IMG/VR virus record: IMGVR_UViG_3300037635_002403
Location: 1-26,059 of that record
Reading direction: 5' to 3' (one strand)
Length of the DNA stretch: 26,059 bases
Source: a virus
Shown: piece after piece, positions 1 to 7,225 of the stretch
Position numbering within the stretch: position 1 is the stretch's first letter
Layout of the letters: every line of letters starts with the position of its first letter
Notes under the pieces: generated by a model
What the model saw: the letters and a program-made list of their open reading frames with translations, nothing else
What the model was told of the DNA's origin: nothing
Databases searched by the model: none
Made by a program: the position numbers and the translations under genes

Positions 1-2
1 TA

Positions 3-161
3 TCATTGCTTCAAGCGATTTGCGACAACTCTACTGAACGTGAAAATGAGGTATATGGCTGTTATTACACTGGCTGCCTATACTTCGGGACGGAGAATAA
101 TTCGTACCAAGTAAGCAAAAAAAGATTTAGAAATGCTTACTTGGTTATTTCACAGGAGTAG
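3..161 (+). CDS. C-terminal end of an unknown upstream gene (partial)
   Basis: An open frame enters from the left edge and gives 52 residues before TAG at 159-161. The peptide has a natural charged and aromatic composition (it contains the stretches TERENEVYGCYY and SKKRFRNAYLVISQE) and no recognisable domain. Its last codons (CAGGAG) double as the ribosome binding site of the recombinase gene that starts 4 nt later, the tight packing seen through the rest of the window. A second frame is also open from 1 to 114 but ends without any relation to the next gene. No function can be given. Confidence 0.55.
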   Translation, partial: SLLQAICDNSTERENEVYGCYYTGCLYFGTENNSYQVSKKRFRNAYLVISQE

Positions 162-165
162 ATAT

Positions 166-1299
166 ATGCCGAAGAGTAAGAAGGCAGTAGTTAAGGCTGG
201 TCGTCTTTCCATTGCCGATATGCGCGCATTGGTTAACAAGAAGGCCGGCCAAGAAGTGGCTCATAACCTTAAGGAAAACAACCCTACAGAAGTAACTGAC
301 TGGATCCCCACAGGCTCACGCTGGCTGGATTCTATCATTTGCCGAGGAAGGTTGGCTGGCCTCCCGGTCGGTAAGATCTGCGAAATCGCCGGTCTCGAAG
401 GAACTGGCAAGTCCTATATGGCAGTCCAGACAGCAGCCAACGCCCAGAAGATGGGAATCGATGTTATTTATTTTGACTCGGAGTCTGCAGTTGATCCCGG
501 CTTCCTCGAAGCTTCAGGGTGCGACCTCAGTAAGATGCTCTACGTTCAGGCTACCTCAACTGAGATGGTACTAGAGACTATCGAAGAGCTCCTTGGCTCA
601 AACTCCAACCGTATGTTGTTTGTTTGGGATTCTCTTGCTAATACCCCTTGCGAGAGTGATCTAGAGACTGACTTTAATCCCCAGCGTACTATGGCTGTCA
701 AGCCACGTATTCTATCAAAGGCATTCTCCAAGCTAACAATTCCAATTGCAAACACAAATTCAACTCTTCTAATCATCAACCAGCTTAAGACTAACATCAC
801 AAGCAACATTGCAGAAGCATTGACTAATCCTTACTTCACTCCCGGTGGCAAGGCAGCGGCTTACGCATACAGTCTTCGGATTTGGCTCACTGGTCGTAAG
901 TCAAAGGCAAGCTTTATTCTTGATGAGCGCGGTTTCCAAGTCGGCTCTGAGGTTAAGGCTAAGATCAAGAAGTCACGCTTTGGCTCGCTCCATCGCGAAT
1001 GTACTTACAAGATCATTTGGGCTGGCGGCGAAGCTAAGATTCTTGATGAAGAAAGCTGGCTAAACGCGATCAAGGGCTCAAGCCAGTTGGTTCAGAAGGG
1101 TGCTTGGTTTGCACTGCAGTACGAAGATGGCACAGAAGAGAAGTTCCAGTCCGCTCACTGGGAAGATAAGCTCAAGGATGAGAAGTTCCGAGCGCGTGTT
1201 CTAGAGATTATGGATCAGGAAGTTATCGTTAAGTTCCAGAATGCTGAAGGTGATGCAGCATCATTCTTTGATGTCGATGGCACGTCAGGAGACGCTTGA
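166..1299 (+). CDS. recA: RecA/UvsX-type recombinase
   Basis: This 377-residue protein should be the phage strand-exchange recombinase, forming ATP-dependent filaments on single-stranded DNA for recombination-dependent replication and repair. The Walker A motif is GLEGTGKS at residues 76-83, preceded by the family's TGSRWLD segment. A Walker B strand (MLFVWDS) lies near residue 150, and STLLIINQLKTN resembles the RecA strand before loop L2. An ATG at 133 is in frame, but AGGAG at 154-158 is seven bases from the ATG at 166, so 166 is preferred. The length suits either RecA (about 350) or T4 UvsX (about 390), and I cannot decide between the subfamilies. Its stop codon lies inside a TTGACA hexamer of the next promoter region. 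Confidence 0.92.
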   Translation: MPKSKKAVVKAGRLSIADMRALVNKKAGQEVAHNLKENNPTEVTDWIPTGSRWLDSIICRGRLAGLPVGKICEIAGLEGTGKSYMAVQTAANAQKMGIDVIYFDSESAVDPGFLEASGCDLSKMLYVQATSTEMVLETIEELLGSNSNRMLFVWDSLANTPCESDLETDFNPQRTMAVKPRILSKAFSKLTIPIANTNSTLLIINQLKTNITSNIAEALTNPYFTPGGKAAAYAYSLRIWLTGRKSKASFILDERGFQVGSEVKAKIKKSRFGSLHRECTYKIIWAGGEAKILDEESWLNAIKGSSQLVQKGAWFALQYEDGTEEKFQSAHWEDKLKDEKFRARVLEIMDQEVIVKFQNAEGDAASFFDVDGTSGDA

Positions 1300-1350
1300 C
1301 AGTTACTTGACATTTAAACAATTACCCCACTGCCCTCTCTATGCTATAAT
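1296..1350 (+). promoter_or_regulatory. Promoter region with TTGACA doublet and extended -10
   Basis: Two TTGACA hexamers (1296-1301 and 1307-1312) start 11 bp apart and are followed at once by TTTAAA. Further down is an extended -10, TGC-TATAAT, with the hexamer at 1345-1350. No good -35 lies 16-18 bp upstream of that -10; the second TTGACA is 32 bp away. The same doublet plus TTTAAA occurs before the UV endonuclease at 21514-21536, so it is probably a regulatory box, possibly for an activator, and not a plain -35. Confidence 0.55.
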
Positions 1351-1371
1351 CTAAGCGTAGGGAGGGCTTTG

Positions 1372-1803
1372 GTGTCTAAGCGAAGCGAAAGATTTTTGAA
1401 GATCGCGGCCCGCATTGCAGAGGGTAGCGGCAACCGCGATTACCGTCACGGCGCAGTCCTTGTGAAGGGTGGCAGTGTTGTCAGCACAGCTTGCAATAAT
1501 CTGCGTTTCGTCAACTGGGCGTCCAGATTCCGTGATCACGGATGTGGCCACGCTACTCACCACGCAGAGCTTGGGGCAGTACTAGGCGTTGACAAGTCGG
1601 TCACGAAGAATGCAGTCATCTACGTTGCACGTATTGGACGTCAGGGTCACCACCGACTCTCTAAGCCCTGCCCAATGTGCGTAGCCGTAATGAGGCACGT
1701 CGGCATCAAGAAGGTCGTCTACACAGTCGATGACGGTGAATATGAGACAATCAACCTTAAGCACGAAAATGAAGATTACTTTTACAAGGAGCAAGAAGAA
1801 TGA
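1372..1803 (+). CDS. dCMP deaminase-like zinc nucleotide deaminase
   Basis: This 143-residue protein belongs to the cytidine/deoxycytidylate deaminase superfamily. It has H64-A-E66, for the zinc ligand and proton-shuttle glutamate, and P99-C100-x-x-C103, for the other two zinc ligands. The likely reaction is dCMP to dUMP, feeding dUMP to the ThyX encoded further downstream. The substrate is inferred from phage context; the motif alone would also fit other small deaminases. I prefer GTG at 1372, five bases after GGAGGG, over the in-frame TTG at 1369. It overlaps the exonuclease gene by ATGA, so the two are probably translationally coupled. Confidence 0.82.
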   Translation: MSKRSERFLKIAARIAEGSGNRDYRHGAVLVKGGSVVSTACNNLRFVNWASRFRDHGCGHATHHAELGAVLGVDKSVTKNAVIYVARIGRQGHHRLSKPCPMCVAVMRHVGIKKVVYTVDDGEYETINLKHENEDYFYKEQEE

Positions 1804-2774
1804 GCGAGCAGAGCAGGATCGTAGTGATTGATGGACTTAATATGTTCCTACGGAATTACATTATCAACCCCAAGATTTCAACAAACGGAAATCCGGTAGG
1901 CGGCCTCGTGGGCACATTGGGCTCTCTGAGGAAGGTTATCCGAGAGACCAAGGCAACTACTGCAATTGTTTGTTGGGACGGCCCCGGAGGCTCCCTACGC
2001 CGTCGTGAGGTCATTAAGGAGTACAAGGAAGGCCGCAAGCCTATCAAGAAGAACTACGAGATTGACGGAATGGACAAGCAGTCAGAGCGGGAGAACCAAG
2101 TCTGGCAGCAATCATTGCTTATGGAGCTCCTTAACAACACTCCAGTACTTCAGCTTATGTTGCCCGGTGTTGAGGCCGATGACGTTATTTCTCACATTGT
2201 AAATCACTCACATTACCGTGGCGATCAGAAGGTTATCGTTTCTTCGGACAAGGACTTTATCCAGCTTCTAGACGACGAGACAATCCTCCTCCGCCCAATC
2301 CAGAAGAAGATCTTGACCCGTGTTAGTGTACGAGAGGAGTACGACATCACGCCAGAGAACTTTGCCCTCGCCCGCGCTATTGCCGGCGACAAGTCAGACA
2401 ACCTTGTTGGTGTTCCACGCGCTGGCCTCAAGACCATCGCAAAGCGCTTGCCTTTTATGGCGGACAGCGTTGCATACGGCCACGATCACCTAGAAGCTTA
2501 TTGCCAAGAAAAGCTTGGTGGTGTTAAGTTCTACCGTGACGTCTTGGAGAATATGCAGCTTGTTCAGGACAACTACCGCGTTATGAACCTCAACCCTCCT
2601 AGCATCTCAGTGAATGGGAAGGCTAAGATCGACTATGCCATCGAGAACTTCGACTACTCTCTAAATCTTACAGAATTGAAAAAGATTTCTATGACCAACG
2701 GATTTGCTGATTTTGACTGGTCCGGTTTGTCAGGTATGCTCAAGAGAATGGTAGAGCACAATAAAAGTGCTTGA
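1800..2774 (+). CDS. 5'-3' exonuclease / flap nuclease (T4 RNase H-like)
   Basis: This 324-residue protein of the FEN / Pol I 5'-nuclease superfamily probably removes Okazaki RNA primers and flaps. Visible family blocks in order are VIDGLN at the N-terminus (metal-binding Asp11), CWDGPGGSLRRR, the acidic cluster GVEADDVI, SSDKDFIQL, and the helix-hairpin-helix region with GDKSDNLVGVPRAG. These supply the usual series of metal-binding aspartates. Size matches free-standing phage 5' nucleases (T4 RNase H is 305). The ATG overlaps the deaminase stop, and the stop codon lies within the TTGACG -35 of the helicase promoter. Confidence 0.9.
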   Translation: MSEQSRIVVIDGLNMFLRNYIINPKISTNGNPVGGLVGTLGSLRKVIRETKATTAIVCWDGPGGSLRRREVIKEYKEGRKPIKKNYEIDGMDKQSERENQVWQQSLLMELLNNTPVLQLMLPGVEADDVISHIVNHSHYRGDQKVIVSSDKDFIQLLDDETILLRPIQKKILTRVSVREEYDITPENFALARAIAGDKSDNLVGVPRAGLKTIAKRLPFMADSVAYGHDHLEAYCQEKLGGVKFYRDVLENMQLVQDNYRVMNLNPPSISVNGKAKIDYAIENFDYSLNLTELKKISMTNGFADFDWSGLSGMLKRMVEHNKSA

Positions 2775-2799
2775 CGTAGAGCCCCGCTTGAGCTAAAAT
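2771..2799 (+). promoter_or_regulatory. Sigma70-type promoter before the helicase
   Basis: TTGACG (2771-2776), a 17-bp spacer and TAAAAT (2794-2799) lie in the short gap before the helicase gene, about 20 bp upstream of its ATG. Five of six -35 bases and five of six -10 bases match the sigma70 consensus. Confidence 0.7.
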
Positions 2800-2818
2800 A
2801 AAAATCCGAGGTAACAGT

Positions 2819-4216
2819 ATGATTAAACAAACCGCTTCATTCTCGAAGTACGGCAAGAACTTCCAAGAAGATCTTTGCCATCTGATCCTGAACGATAGGC
2901 CGTTCGCAGACAGAATCTTTGAAGTTCTTGATGAGAACTTTCTAGAACTTAAGTACCTACGTGTATTTGTGAATCTTATTCGCAACTACCGTGAGAAGTA
3001 CAAGATTCATCCAAACTACAAGGTGATGGTTAGCATCATCAAGTCAGGCTTGGGCGATGCTAACGACGCTACAAAGAAGCAGGTTATTGATTATACTGCT
3101 CGCATTATGGCGACATCAGACATTGAAAACTCTGAGTTCATCAAAGATACTTCTCTTGACTTTTGTCGCAAGCAGAAGCTTAAGGAAGTAATGATCAAGT
3201 CGGCTAGACTCATCAATGAATCTTCTTTTGATGAAATCACAACTTTGATCTCTGATGCTATCAAGCTCGGCGCTTCAAACGATTTTGGGTATGATTACCT
3301 TGCAGACTTTGAGAAGCGCTACGAACTCAAGACTCGTGATCCAGTCACTACAAACTGGTCTGAGATTGACCGCATCACAGGCGGCGGCCTTGGTTCTAGT
3401 GAGCTTGGCGTTGTAGTCGCGCCTACAGGCGCTGGCAAGTCTATGGTCCTCGCTCATCTCGGAGCTACGGCAGTTAAGGCCGGCAAGACAGTTGTCCATT
3501 ACACTCTGGAGCTAGCAGATACTGTTGTCGCTCAGAGATATGACAGTTGCATTAGCGGCGTCAATCTTAGCGATTTGTTCCAGTACAAGGACCTAATTAA
3601 GGAGACTGTCGAGGGAATCGATGGGACTCTTATCGTTAAGGAGTACCCGACAAAGACTGCATCTGTAGAGACGCTGCGTAACCATATGGAACGTTTGATT
3701 GCACGCGATGTAAAACCTGATATGGTTATTGTCGACTATGGCGATCTTTTGAAGCCAGTTAACAAAAATAGAGAAAAAAGAGTGGAGTTGGAGTCTATTT
3801 ATGAAGGTCTGCGCTCACTCGCACAGCAATTTAAGTGTCCAGTTTGGACCGCATCACAGACAAATAGGTCAGGGCTAAATGCAGAAGTTATTACAATGGA
3901 ATCAATCTCGGAGGCTTTCTCCAAGTGTTTCGTTGCAGACTTCATTTTTACCGTATCACGAACTATCGAAGATAAGCAAAGTGACGCTGGTAGAATTTTT
4001 GTAGCAAAGAATAGATTTGGTCCTGACGGTCTGGTGTTCCCGATAGAAATGAGAACTGCTAATGTCTTTATCAACGTGAAGACGATGCAGTCAATTAATA
4101 GTAGTGGTCAAGTTATGAGCAATCTAACAGCGACTACACAGTCAGATATTCTCAAAGAGAAGTATAAGCAATTCAGACAGCAGAAGAAAGATAAAATCAC
4201 CAACGGAGAAAAGTAA
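2819..4216 (+). CDS. dnaB: Replicative DNA helicase, DnaB/gp41 family
   Basis: This 465-residue protein should unwind the replication fork as a hexamer on the lagging strand. Residues 1-150 form an N-terminal helical region. A RecA-fold motor follows, introduced by the DnaB-family segment around W-SEIDRITGGGLGSSELGVV. Walker A is APTGAGKS at 201-208. The Walker B-like strand MVIVDYGDLLKPV and the later segments WTASQTNRSG and VAKNRFGPDG match DnaB motifs 2, 3 and 4. Length is close to DnaB (471) and T4 gp41 (475). No separate primase is recognised in this window. The RBS is GAGG before ATG 2819, and the stop overlaps the reductase start as TAATG. Confidence 0.93.
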   Translation: MIKQTASFSKYGKNFQEDLCHLILNDRPFADRIFEVLDENFLELKYLRVFVNLIRNYREKYKIHPNYKVMVSIIKSGLGDANDATKKQVIDYTARIMATSDIENSEFIKDTSLDFCRKQKLKEVMIKSARLINESSFDEITTLISDAIKLGASNDFGYDYLADFEKRYELKTRDPVTTNWSEIDRITGGGLGSSELGVVVAPTGAGKSMVLAHLGATAVKAGKTVVHYTLELADTVVAQRYDSCISGVNLSDLFQYKDLIKETVEGIDGTLIVKEYPTKTASVETLRNHMERLIARDVKPDMVIVDYGDLLKPVNKNREKRVELESIYEGLRSLAQQFKCPVWTASQTNRSGLNAEVITMESISEAFSKCFVADFIFTVSRTIEDKQSDAGRIFVAKNRFGPDGLVFPIEMRTANVFINVKTMQSINSSGQVMSNLTATTQSDILKEKYKQFRQQKKDKITNGEK

Positions 4217-6072
4217 TGGAAATCGCATCAAAGATCCTTTCAGATATTACAGTCCATATGAAGTATGCTCGTTACGATGCCGACAAGGTACGTCGCGAGA
4301 CCTTCTCTGAGATTGTCGACCGCAATAAGGCTATGCACATTAAGAAGCACCCACAACTCGCAGAAGAGATTGAGGCAGCCTATCAATTTGTTCACGCACG
4401 CAAGGTGCTGCCTTCAATGCGTTCAATGCAGTTCGGTGGCAAGCCTATCGAAGTTGCGCCAAACCGTATTTACAATTGCGCCTATATGCCAATTGATGAC
4501 CTACGTTCTTTTTCAGAAGCTATGTTCCTTCTCCTTGGTGGAACCGGCGTCGGCTTCTCTGTTCAACGTCACCACGTTGAGAAGCTTCCAGAGATTTCAA
4601 AGCCACGCACAAATCGCACCCGTCGCTTCCTAGTTGCTGATAGCATCGAGGGCTGGGCTGATGCTGTAAAGGCTCTACTCTACTCATACACCCGTGGCAC
4701 ATCAAAGATCCGTTTTGACTTCTCCGACATTCGTCCAAAGGGTGCTCGTCTCGTTACTTCTGGCGGTAAGGCTCCCGGCCCACAGCCACTCAAGGAGTGC
4801 CTTGTAAAGGTTGAGGGTATCCTTGCTAACAAGCAAGATGGCGACAAGCTAAGCCCACTTGAGGCGCACGATATTATGTGCCACATTGCTGATGCTGTCC
4901 TAGCTGGTGGTATCCGTCGCGCAGCACTAATCTCGCTCTTCTCCGCAGACGACGAGGAAATGATTTCCTGCAAGAGCGGCAACTGGTGGGAGACCAACCC
5001 ACAACGTGGTCGTGCAAACAACTCCGCAACTCTACTCCGTCACCGAATCACTGAGGAGTACTTTGCAGACCTCTGGGAGCGTATCCGTGCTTCTGGTGCA
5101 GGTGAGCCCGGTATTTATCTTTCAAACGACAAGGACTGGGGAACCAACCCTTGCTGCGAGATCGCACTCCGACCTTACCAGTTCTGCAACCTTACAGAGA
5201 TCAACGTAAGTGATGTGGAATCACAGGAAGACTACGAGGCTCGTGTCCGTGCAGCAACCTTTATCGGCACACTGCAGGCTTCATACACCGACTTCCATTA
5301 CCTCCGTCCAGTATGGCAGCGTCACACCGAAAAGGATGCACTTGTAGGCGTTTCTATGACCGGTATTGCTTCAGGTCGCATCCTCGATCTCGATATGGCA
5401 GCAGGCGCTGCTGTAGTCAAGGAAGAGAACGCTCGCGTTGCAGACCTTCTAGGAATTAGACCAGCTGCCCGTACTACCTGCGTCAAGCCTGCAGGAACTA
5501 CTTCACTAACTCTAGGTACCTCTTCCGGTATCCACGCTTGGCACAACGATTACTACATTCGTCGTATCCGCGTTGGCAAGAACGAAGCAATCTACTCTTA
5601 CCTCTCAGAGTACCACCCAGAGTTGGTTGAGGACGAGTACTTCCGACCACACGACACCGCTGTTATCTCAGCTCCGCAGAAGGCACCAGAGGGCGCTATT
5701 CTACGCTCTGAGACCGCTCTTGAGCTCCTAGAGAGAGTTAAGCGCGTCAGTGTTGAGTGGGTCAGAGGCGGCCACAGAAGCGGCCAGAACACACATAATG
5801 TTTCTGCTACAATTAACATTAAGGAACACGAGTGGGATGAGGTTCGCGACTGGATGTGGGCAAACCGCGCACACTACAACGGCCTATCAGTGCTCCCTCA
5901 CGACGGGGGCAGCTACATCCAAGCTCCCTTTACCGACAGCACAAAGGAAGAGTATGAGGAAATGCTCAAGCACCTTACAGAAGTAGACGTCCGTAACATC
6001 ATCGAGACGCAGGACGATACTGATCTTGCAGGCGAGATTGCTTGCGGCCCATCAGGGTGTGATCTAATCTAA
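4216..6072 (+). CDS. nrdJ: Adenosylcobalamin-dependent ribonucleotide reductase, monomeric class II
   Basis: This 618-residue enzyme reduces ribonucleotides to deoxyribonucleotides. Active-site residues line up with the Lactobacillus-type monomeric enzyme. C88 (in YNCAYMP) and C324 are the redox pair. C313 in N311-P-C-C-E315 is the thiyl-radical cysteine, with C324 at the expected +11. A C-terminal C610-x4-C615 pair can relay electrons from a glutaredoxin or thioredoxin. It is shorter than the 739-residue Lactobacillus enzyme. Needing B12 but no oxygen or iron subunit, it would depend on host or environmental cobalamin; no cobalamin riboswitch is visible. A glutaredoxin encoded at 23542 is a plausible reductant. 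An HNH gene follows directly. Confidence 0.94.
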   Translation: MEIASKILSDITVHMKYARYDADKVRRETFSEIVDRNKAMHIKKHPQLAEEIEAAYQFVHARKVLPSMRSMQFGGKPIEVAPNRIYNCAYMPIDDLRSFSEAMFLLLGGTGVGFSVQRHHVEKLPEISKPRTNRTRRFLVADSIEGWADAVKALLYSYTRGTSKIRFDFSDIRPKGARLVTSGGKAPGPQPLKECLVKVEGILANKQDGDKLSPLEAHDIMCHIADAVLAGGIRRAALISLFSADDEEMISCKSGNWWETNPQRGRANNSATLLRHRITEEYFADLWERIRASGAGEPGIYLSNDKDWGTNPCCEIALRPYQFCNLTEINVSDVESQEDYEARVRAATFIGTLQASYTDFHYLRPVWQRHTEKDALVGVSMTGIASGRILDLDMAAGAAVVKEENARVADLLGIRPAARTTCVKPAGTTSLTLGTSSGIHAWHNDYYIRRIRVGKNEAIYSYLSEYHPELVEDEYFRPHDTAVISAPQKAPEGAILRSETALELLERVKRVSVEWVRGGHRSGQNTHNVSATINIKEHEWDEVRDWMWANRAHYNGLSVLPHDGGSYIQAPFTDSTKEEYEEMLKHLTEVDVRNIIETQDDTDLAGEIACGPSGCDLI

Positions 6073-6091
6073 GGTTTATTGGCATTCTCGT

Positions 6092-6128
6092 ACCTCACAA
6101 ACTATTTATTAATATAAACCTGTGGGGT
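6092..6128 (+). promoter_or_regulatory. Hairpin sequestering the HNH ribosome binding site
   Basis: ACCTCACA (6092-6099) can pair with TGTGGGGT (6121-6128) over eight base pairs, one of them a U-G pair. The 3' arm includes the GGGG Shine-Dalgarno of the HNH gene, whose ATG is at 6134. The 21-nt loop is AT-rich and contains the AACTATTTATTA motif. Read-through RNA from the reductase would fold and hide the RBS. RNA starting inside the loop would lack the 5' arm. Confidence 0.6.
6100..6111 (+). promoter_or_regulatory. Candidate late-type promoter motif (copy A)
   Basis: The 12-mer AACTATTTATTA is identical to the one at 25415-25426, upstream of the acidic head-type protein. If it acts as a -10-like element, transcription would start near 6117-6119, inside the loop of the hairpin described at 6092-6128. 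Confidence 0.45.
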
Positions 6129-6133
6129 GCGAA

Positions 6134-6688
6134 ATGCCAAAACTCAAAGATTTAAGTGGTAAGAGATTTCATAATTTGCTGGTACTAGAGCGGGCTAGCG
6201 CAAACAGACAAGGCTCAGCAACTTGGCTGTGCCAGTGTGATTGCGGTAACCAGAAGGTCTACTCTAGTGACCATCTTACAAGAAAGAGAGGTCCTGTTAA
6301 AAGCTGCGGATGCAAGATGACAAAAAGGGGTCCAGATCACCCACAGTGGAATGGTCACGGAGAGATTAGCGGAAGATGGTTTTACCATCACGTAACTCGT
6401 GAAAGATTTCAAGGTGACAGAACTAGGGTTCCGGTCGAGGTAACCATCGAACAGATCTGGGACCTCTTCTTGAAGCAGGAAAGGAAGTGTGCGCTGACTG
6501 GTATGGAGCTGACAATTAGCCCCACAGCCCAATACAACGACGCTTCAATTGACAGAATCGATAGCTCAAAAGGATATGTAATTGACAACATTCAGTGGGT
6601 ACATAAGCACGTTAATATGATGAAGAGAACATATTCACAAGATTATTTTATAGCTATGTGTAAGAAGGTAGCCGAGCACAATGAATAG
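6134..6688 (+). CDS. Free-standing HNH homing endonuclease
   Basis: The protein has 184 residues. The N-terminal part begins KDLSGKRFHNLLVLER and holds a zinc-binding segment, C33-x-C35-x-C37 with C58-x-C60, as in many phage HNH enzymes that pair a DNA-binding zinc module with a nuclease. The C-terminal half has CALTGMEL, then ASIDRIDSSKGYVIDNIQWVHKHVNMMK, the typical D-R-I-D...G-Y...N-x-Q-W-V block of HNH homing enzymes. Such genes nick DNA at a site lacking the insertion and spread by repair. Its position directly after the reductase fits the known habit of phage homing genes to settle beside reductase genes. ATG 6134 is chosen for its GGGG RBS. The leader structure suggests late-only translation. 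Confidence 0.87.
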   Translation: MPKLKDLSGKRFHNLLVLERASANRQGSATWLCQCDCGNQKVYSSDHLTRKRGPVKSCGCKMTKRGPDHPQWNGHGEISGRWFYHHVTRERFQGDRTRVPVEVTIEQIWDLFLKQERKCALTGMELTISPTAQYNDASIDRIDSSKGYVIDNIQWVHKHVNMMKRTYSQDYFIAMCKKVAEHNE

Positions 6689-6700
6689 AACTAATTAGAA
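6689..6700 (+). promoter_or_regulatory. Candidate late-type promoter motif (copy B)
   Basis: AACTAATTAGAA begins just after the HNH stop and is followed by TAAAT, then a 12-bp hairpin. It matches 11 of 12 positions of the AACTAWTTAWWA pattern shared with sites at 6100, 14302 and 25415. The genes it would serve are the membrane protein and the GroES-like co-chaperonin, the latter plausibly a head-assembly factor. Confidence 0.4.
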
Positions 6701-6705
6701 TAAAT

Positions 6706-6739
6706 CGCCCTCGGATATTGTCAAATGTATCCGAGGGCG
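6706..6739 (+). terminator. Strong hairpin: intrinsic terminator or 5' leader stem
   Basis: CGCCCTCGGATA (6706-6717) pairs perfectly with TATCCGAGGGCG (6728-6739), a 12-bp GC-rich stem with a 10-nt loop, followed by TTATATTAT. As a terminator it would end the reductase/HNH transcript; the T tract is interrupted, so efficiency is uncertain. It also begins five bases after the copy B motif, so it could be the 5' stem-loop of a transcript starting there. Both roles are possible. Confidence 0.6.
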
Positions 6740-6763
6740 TTATATTATCAATGGAGCAAAACG

Positions 6764-6961
6764 ATGTTTGGGAAATCAATTAAAGAAATGGTTGGCTTTA
6801 CGCTAGGTGTTGTATTTGGCAGTGTTATCGCTACTATCACAACACACTATGCTTACTTGCTAATGCACGGCAGCCCACAAGTTACTGAGCTGCTACAGAT
6901 TAATGAATGCCTCATTGAAAGGCATCAGGAACTCAATGGAGAAGGTAATGTCAGAAATTAA
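6764..6961 (+). CDS. Small single-span membrane protein, unknown
   Basis: This 65-residue protein has one long hydrophobic stretch at about residues 9-34 (GFTLGVVFGSVIATITTHYAYLLM), preceded by two lysines and followed by a polar, acidic tail. It probably crosses the inner membrane once. A GGAG RBS ends seven bases before ATG 6764. It overlaps the next gene by 14 nt. A lysis or superinfection role would be a guess from topology only; no holin family is recognised, and it does not sit beside a lysin gene. Confidence 0.7.
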   Translation: MFGKSIKEMVGFTLGVVFGSVIATITTHYAYLLMHGSPQVTELLQINECLIERHQELNGEGNVRN

Positions 6962-7220
6962 GGTACACAACAAGAGAGTCCTCGTTCAGCTTGTAGAGAA
7001 AGAGCAGAAAGAGAAGGGCTTTTTTCTAATGCCAGAGACAGCTGAAGATAAGTCAGAGTGGACGCTCGCCTTGGCTATCGACGTTGCAAGAGAAGAAGAT
7101 GCACACCTAGTAGACCGTATGGTACTATTCCCAACTCATATGTTGGAGACTTTTGAGCACGGCGGAGAGACTTTCCACTTCGTTCAGGAGAACTACATTG
7201 TGGCGTCTTTCGCGGAGTGA
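6948..7220 (+). CDS. GroES-like co-chaperonin (T4 gp31-type role)
   Basis: The 90-residue protein aligns by eye with GroES: a start like IKVHNKRVLVQLVEKEQKEKG (GroES: RPLHDRVIVKR), a central variable mobile-loop region (FFLMPETAEDKSEW), LALAIDVAREED in place of GEVLAVGNG, DRMVLFP for GDIVIFN, and VQENYIVASF for MSESDILAIV. The usual GGIVL tripeptide of the mobile loop is replaced by FFLM, still hydrophobic. Phage GroES homologues cap host GroEL to fold the capsid protein, the likely job here. ATG 6948 follows GGAGAAGG. The call rests on pattern, so it is good but not certain. Confidence 0.7.
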   Translation: MSEIKVHNKRVLVQLVEKEQKEKGFFLMPETAEDKSEWTLALAIDVAREEDAHLVDRMVLFPTHMLETFEHGGETFHFVQENYIVASFAE

Positions 7221-7225
7221 TATAG

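Noticed and set aside
133-165. Upstream ATG extension of the recombinase
   Set aside because: The ATG at 133 has no RBS and the extra residues do not look like RecA; the ATG at 166 has AGGAG at ideal spacing.
6122-6133. GTG start for the HNH gene
   Set aside because: This GTG is inside the Shine-Dalgarno stretch; ATG 6134 is correctly spaced from GGGG.
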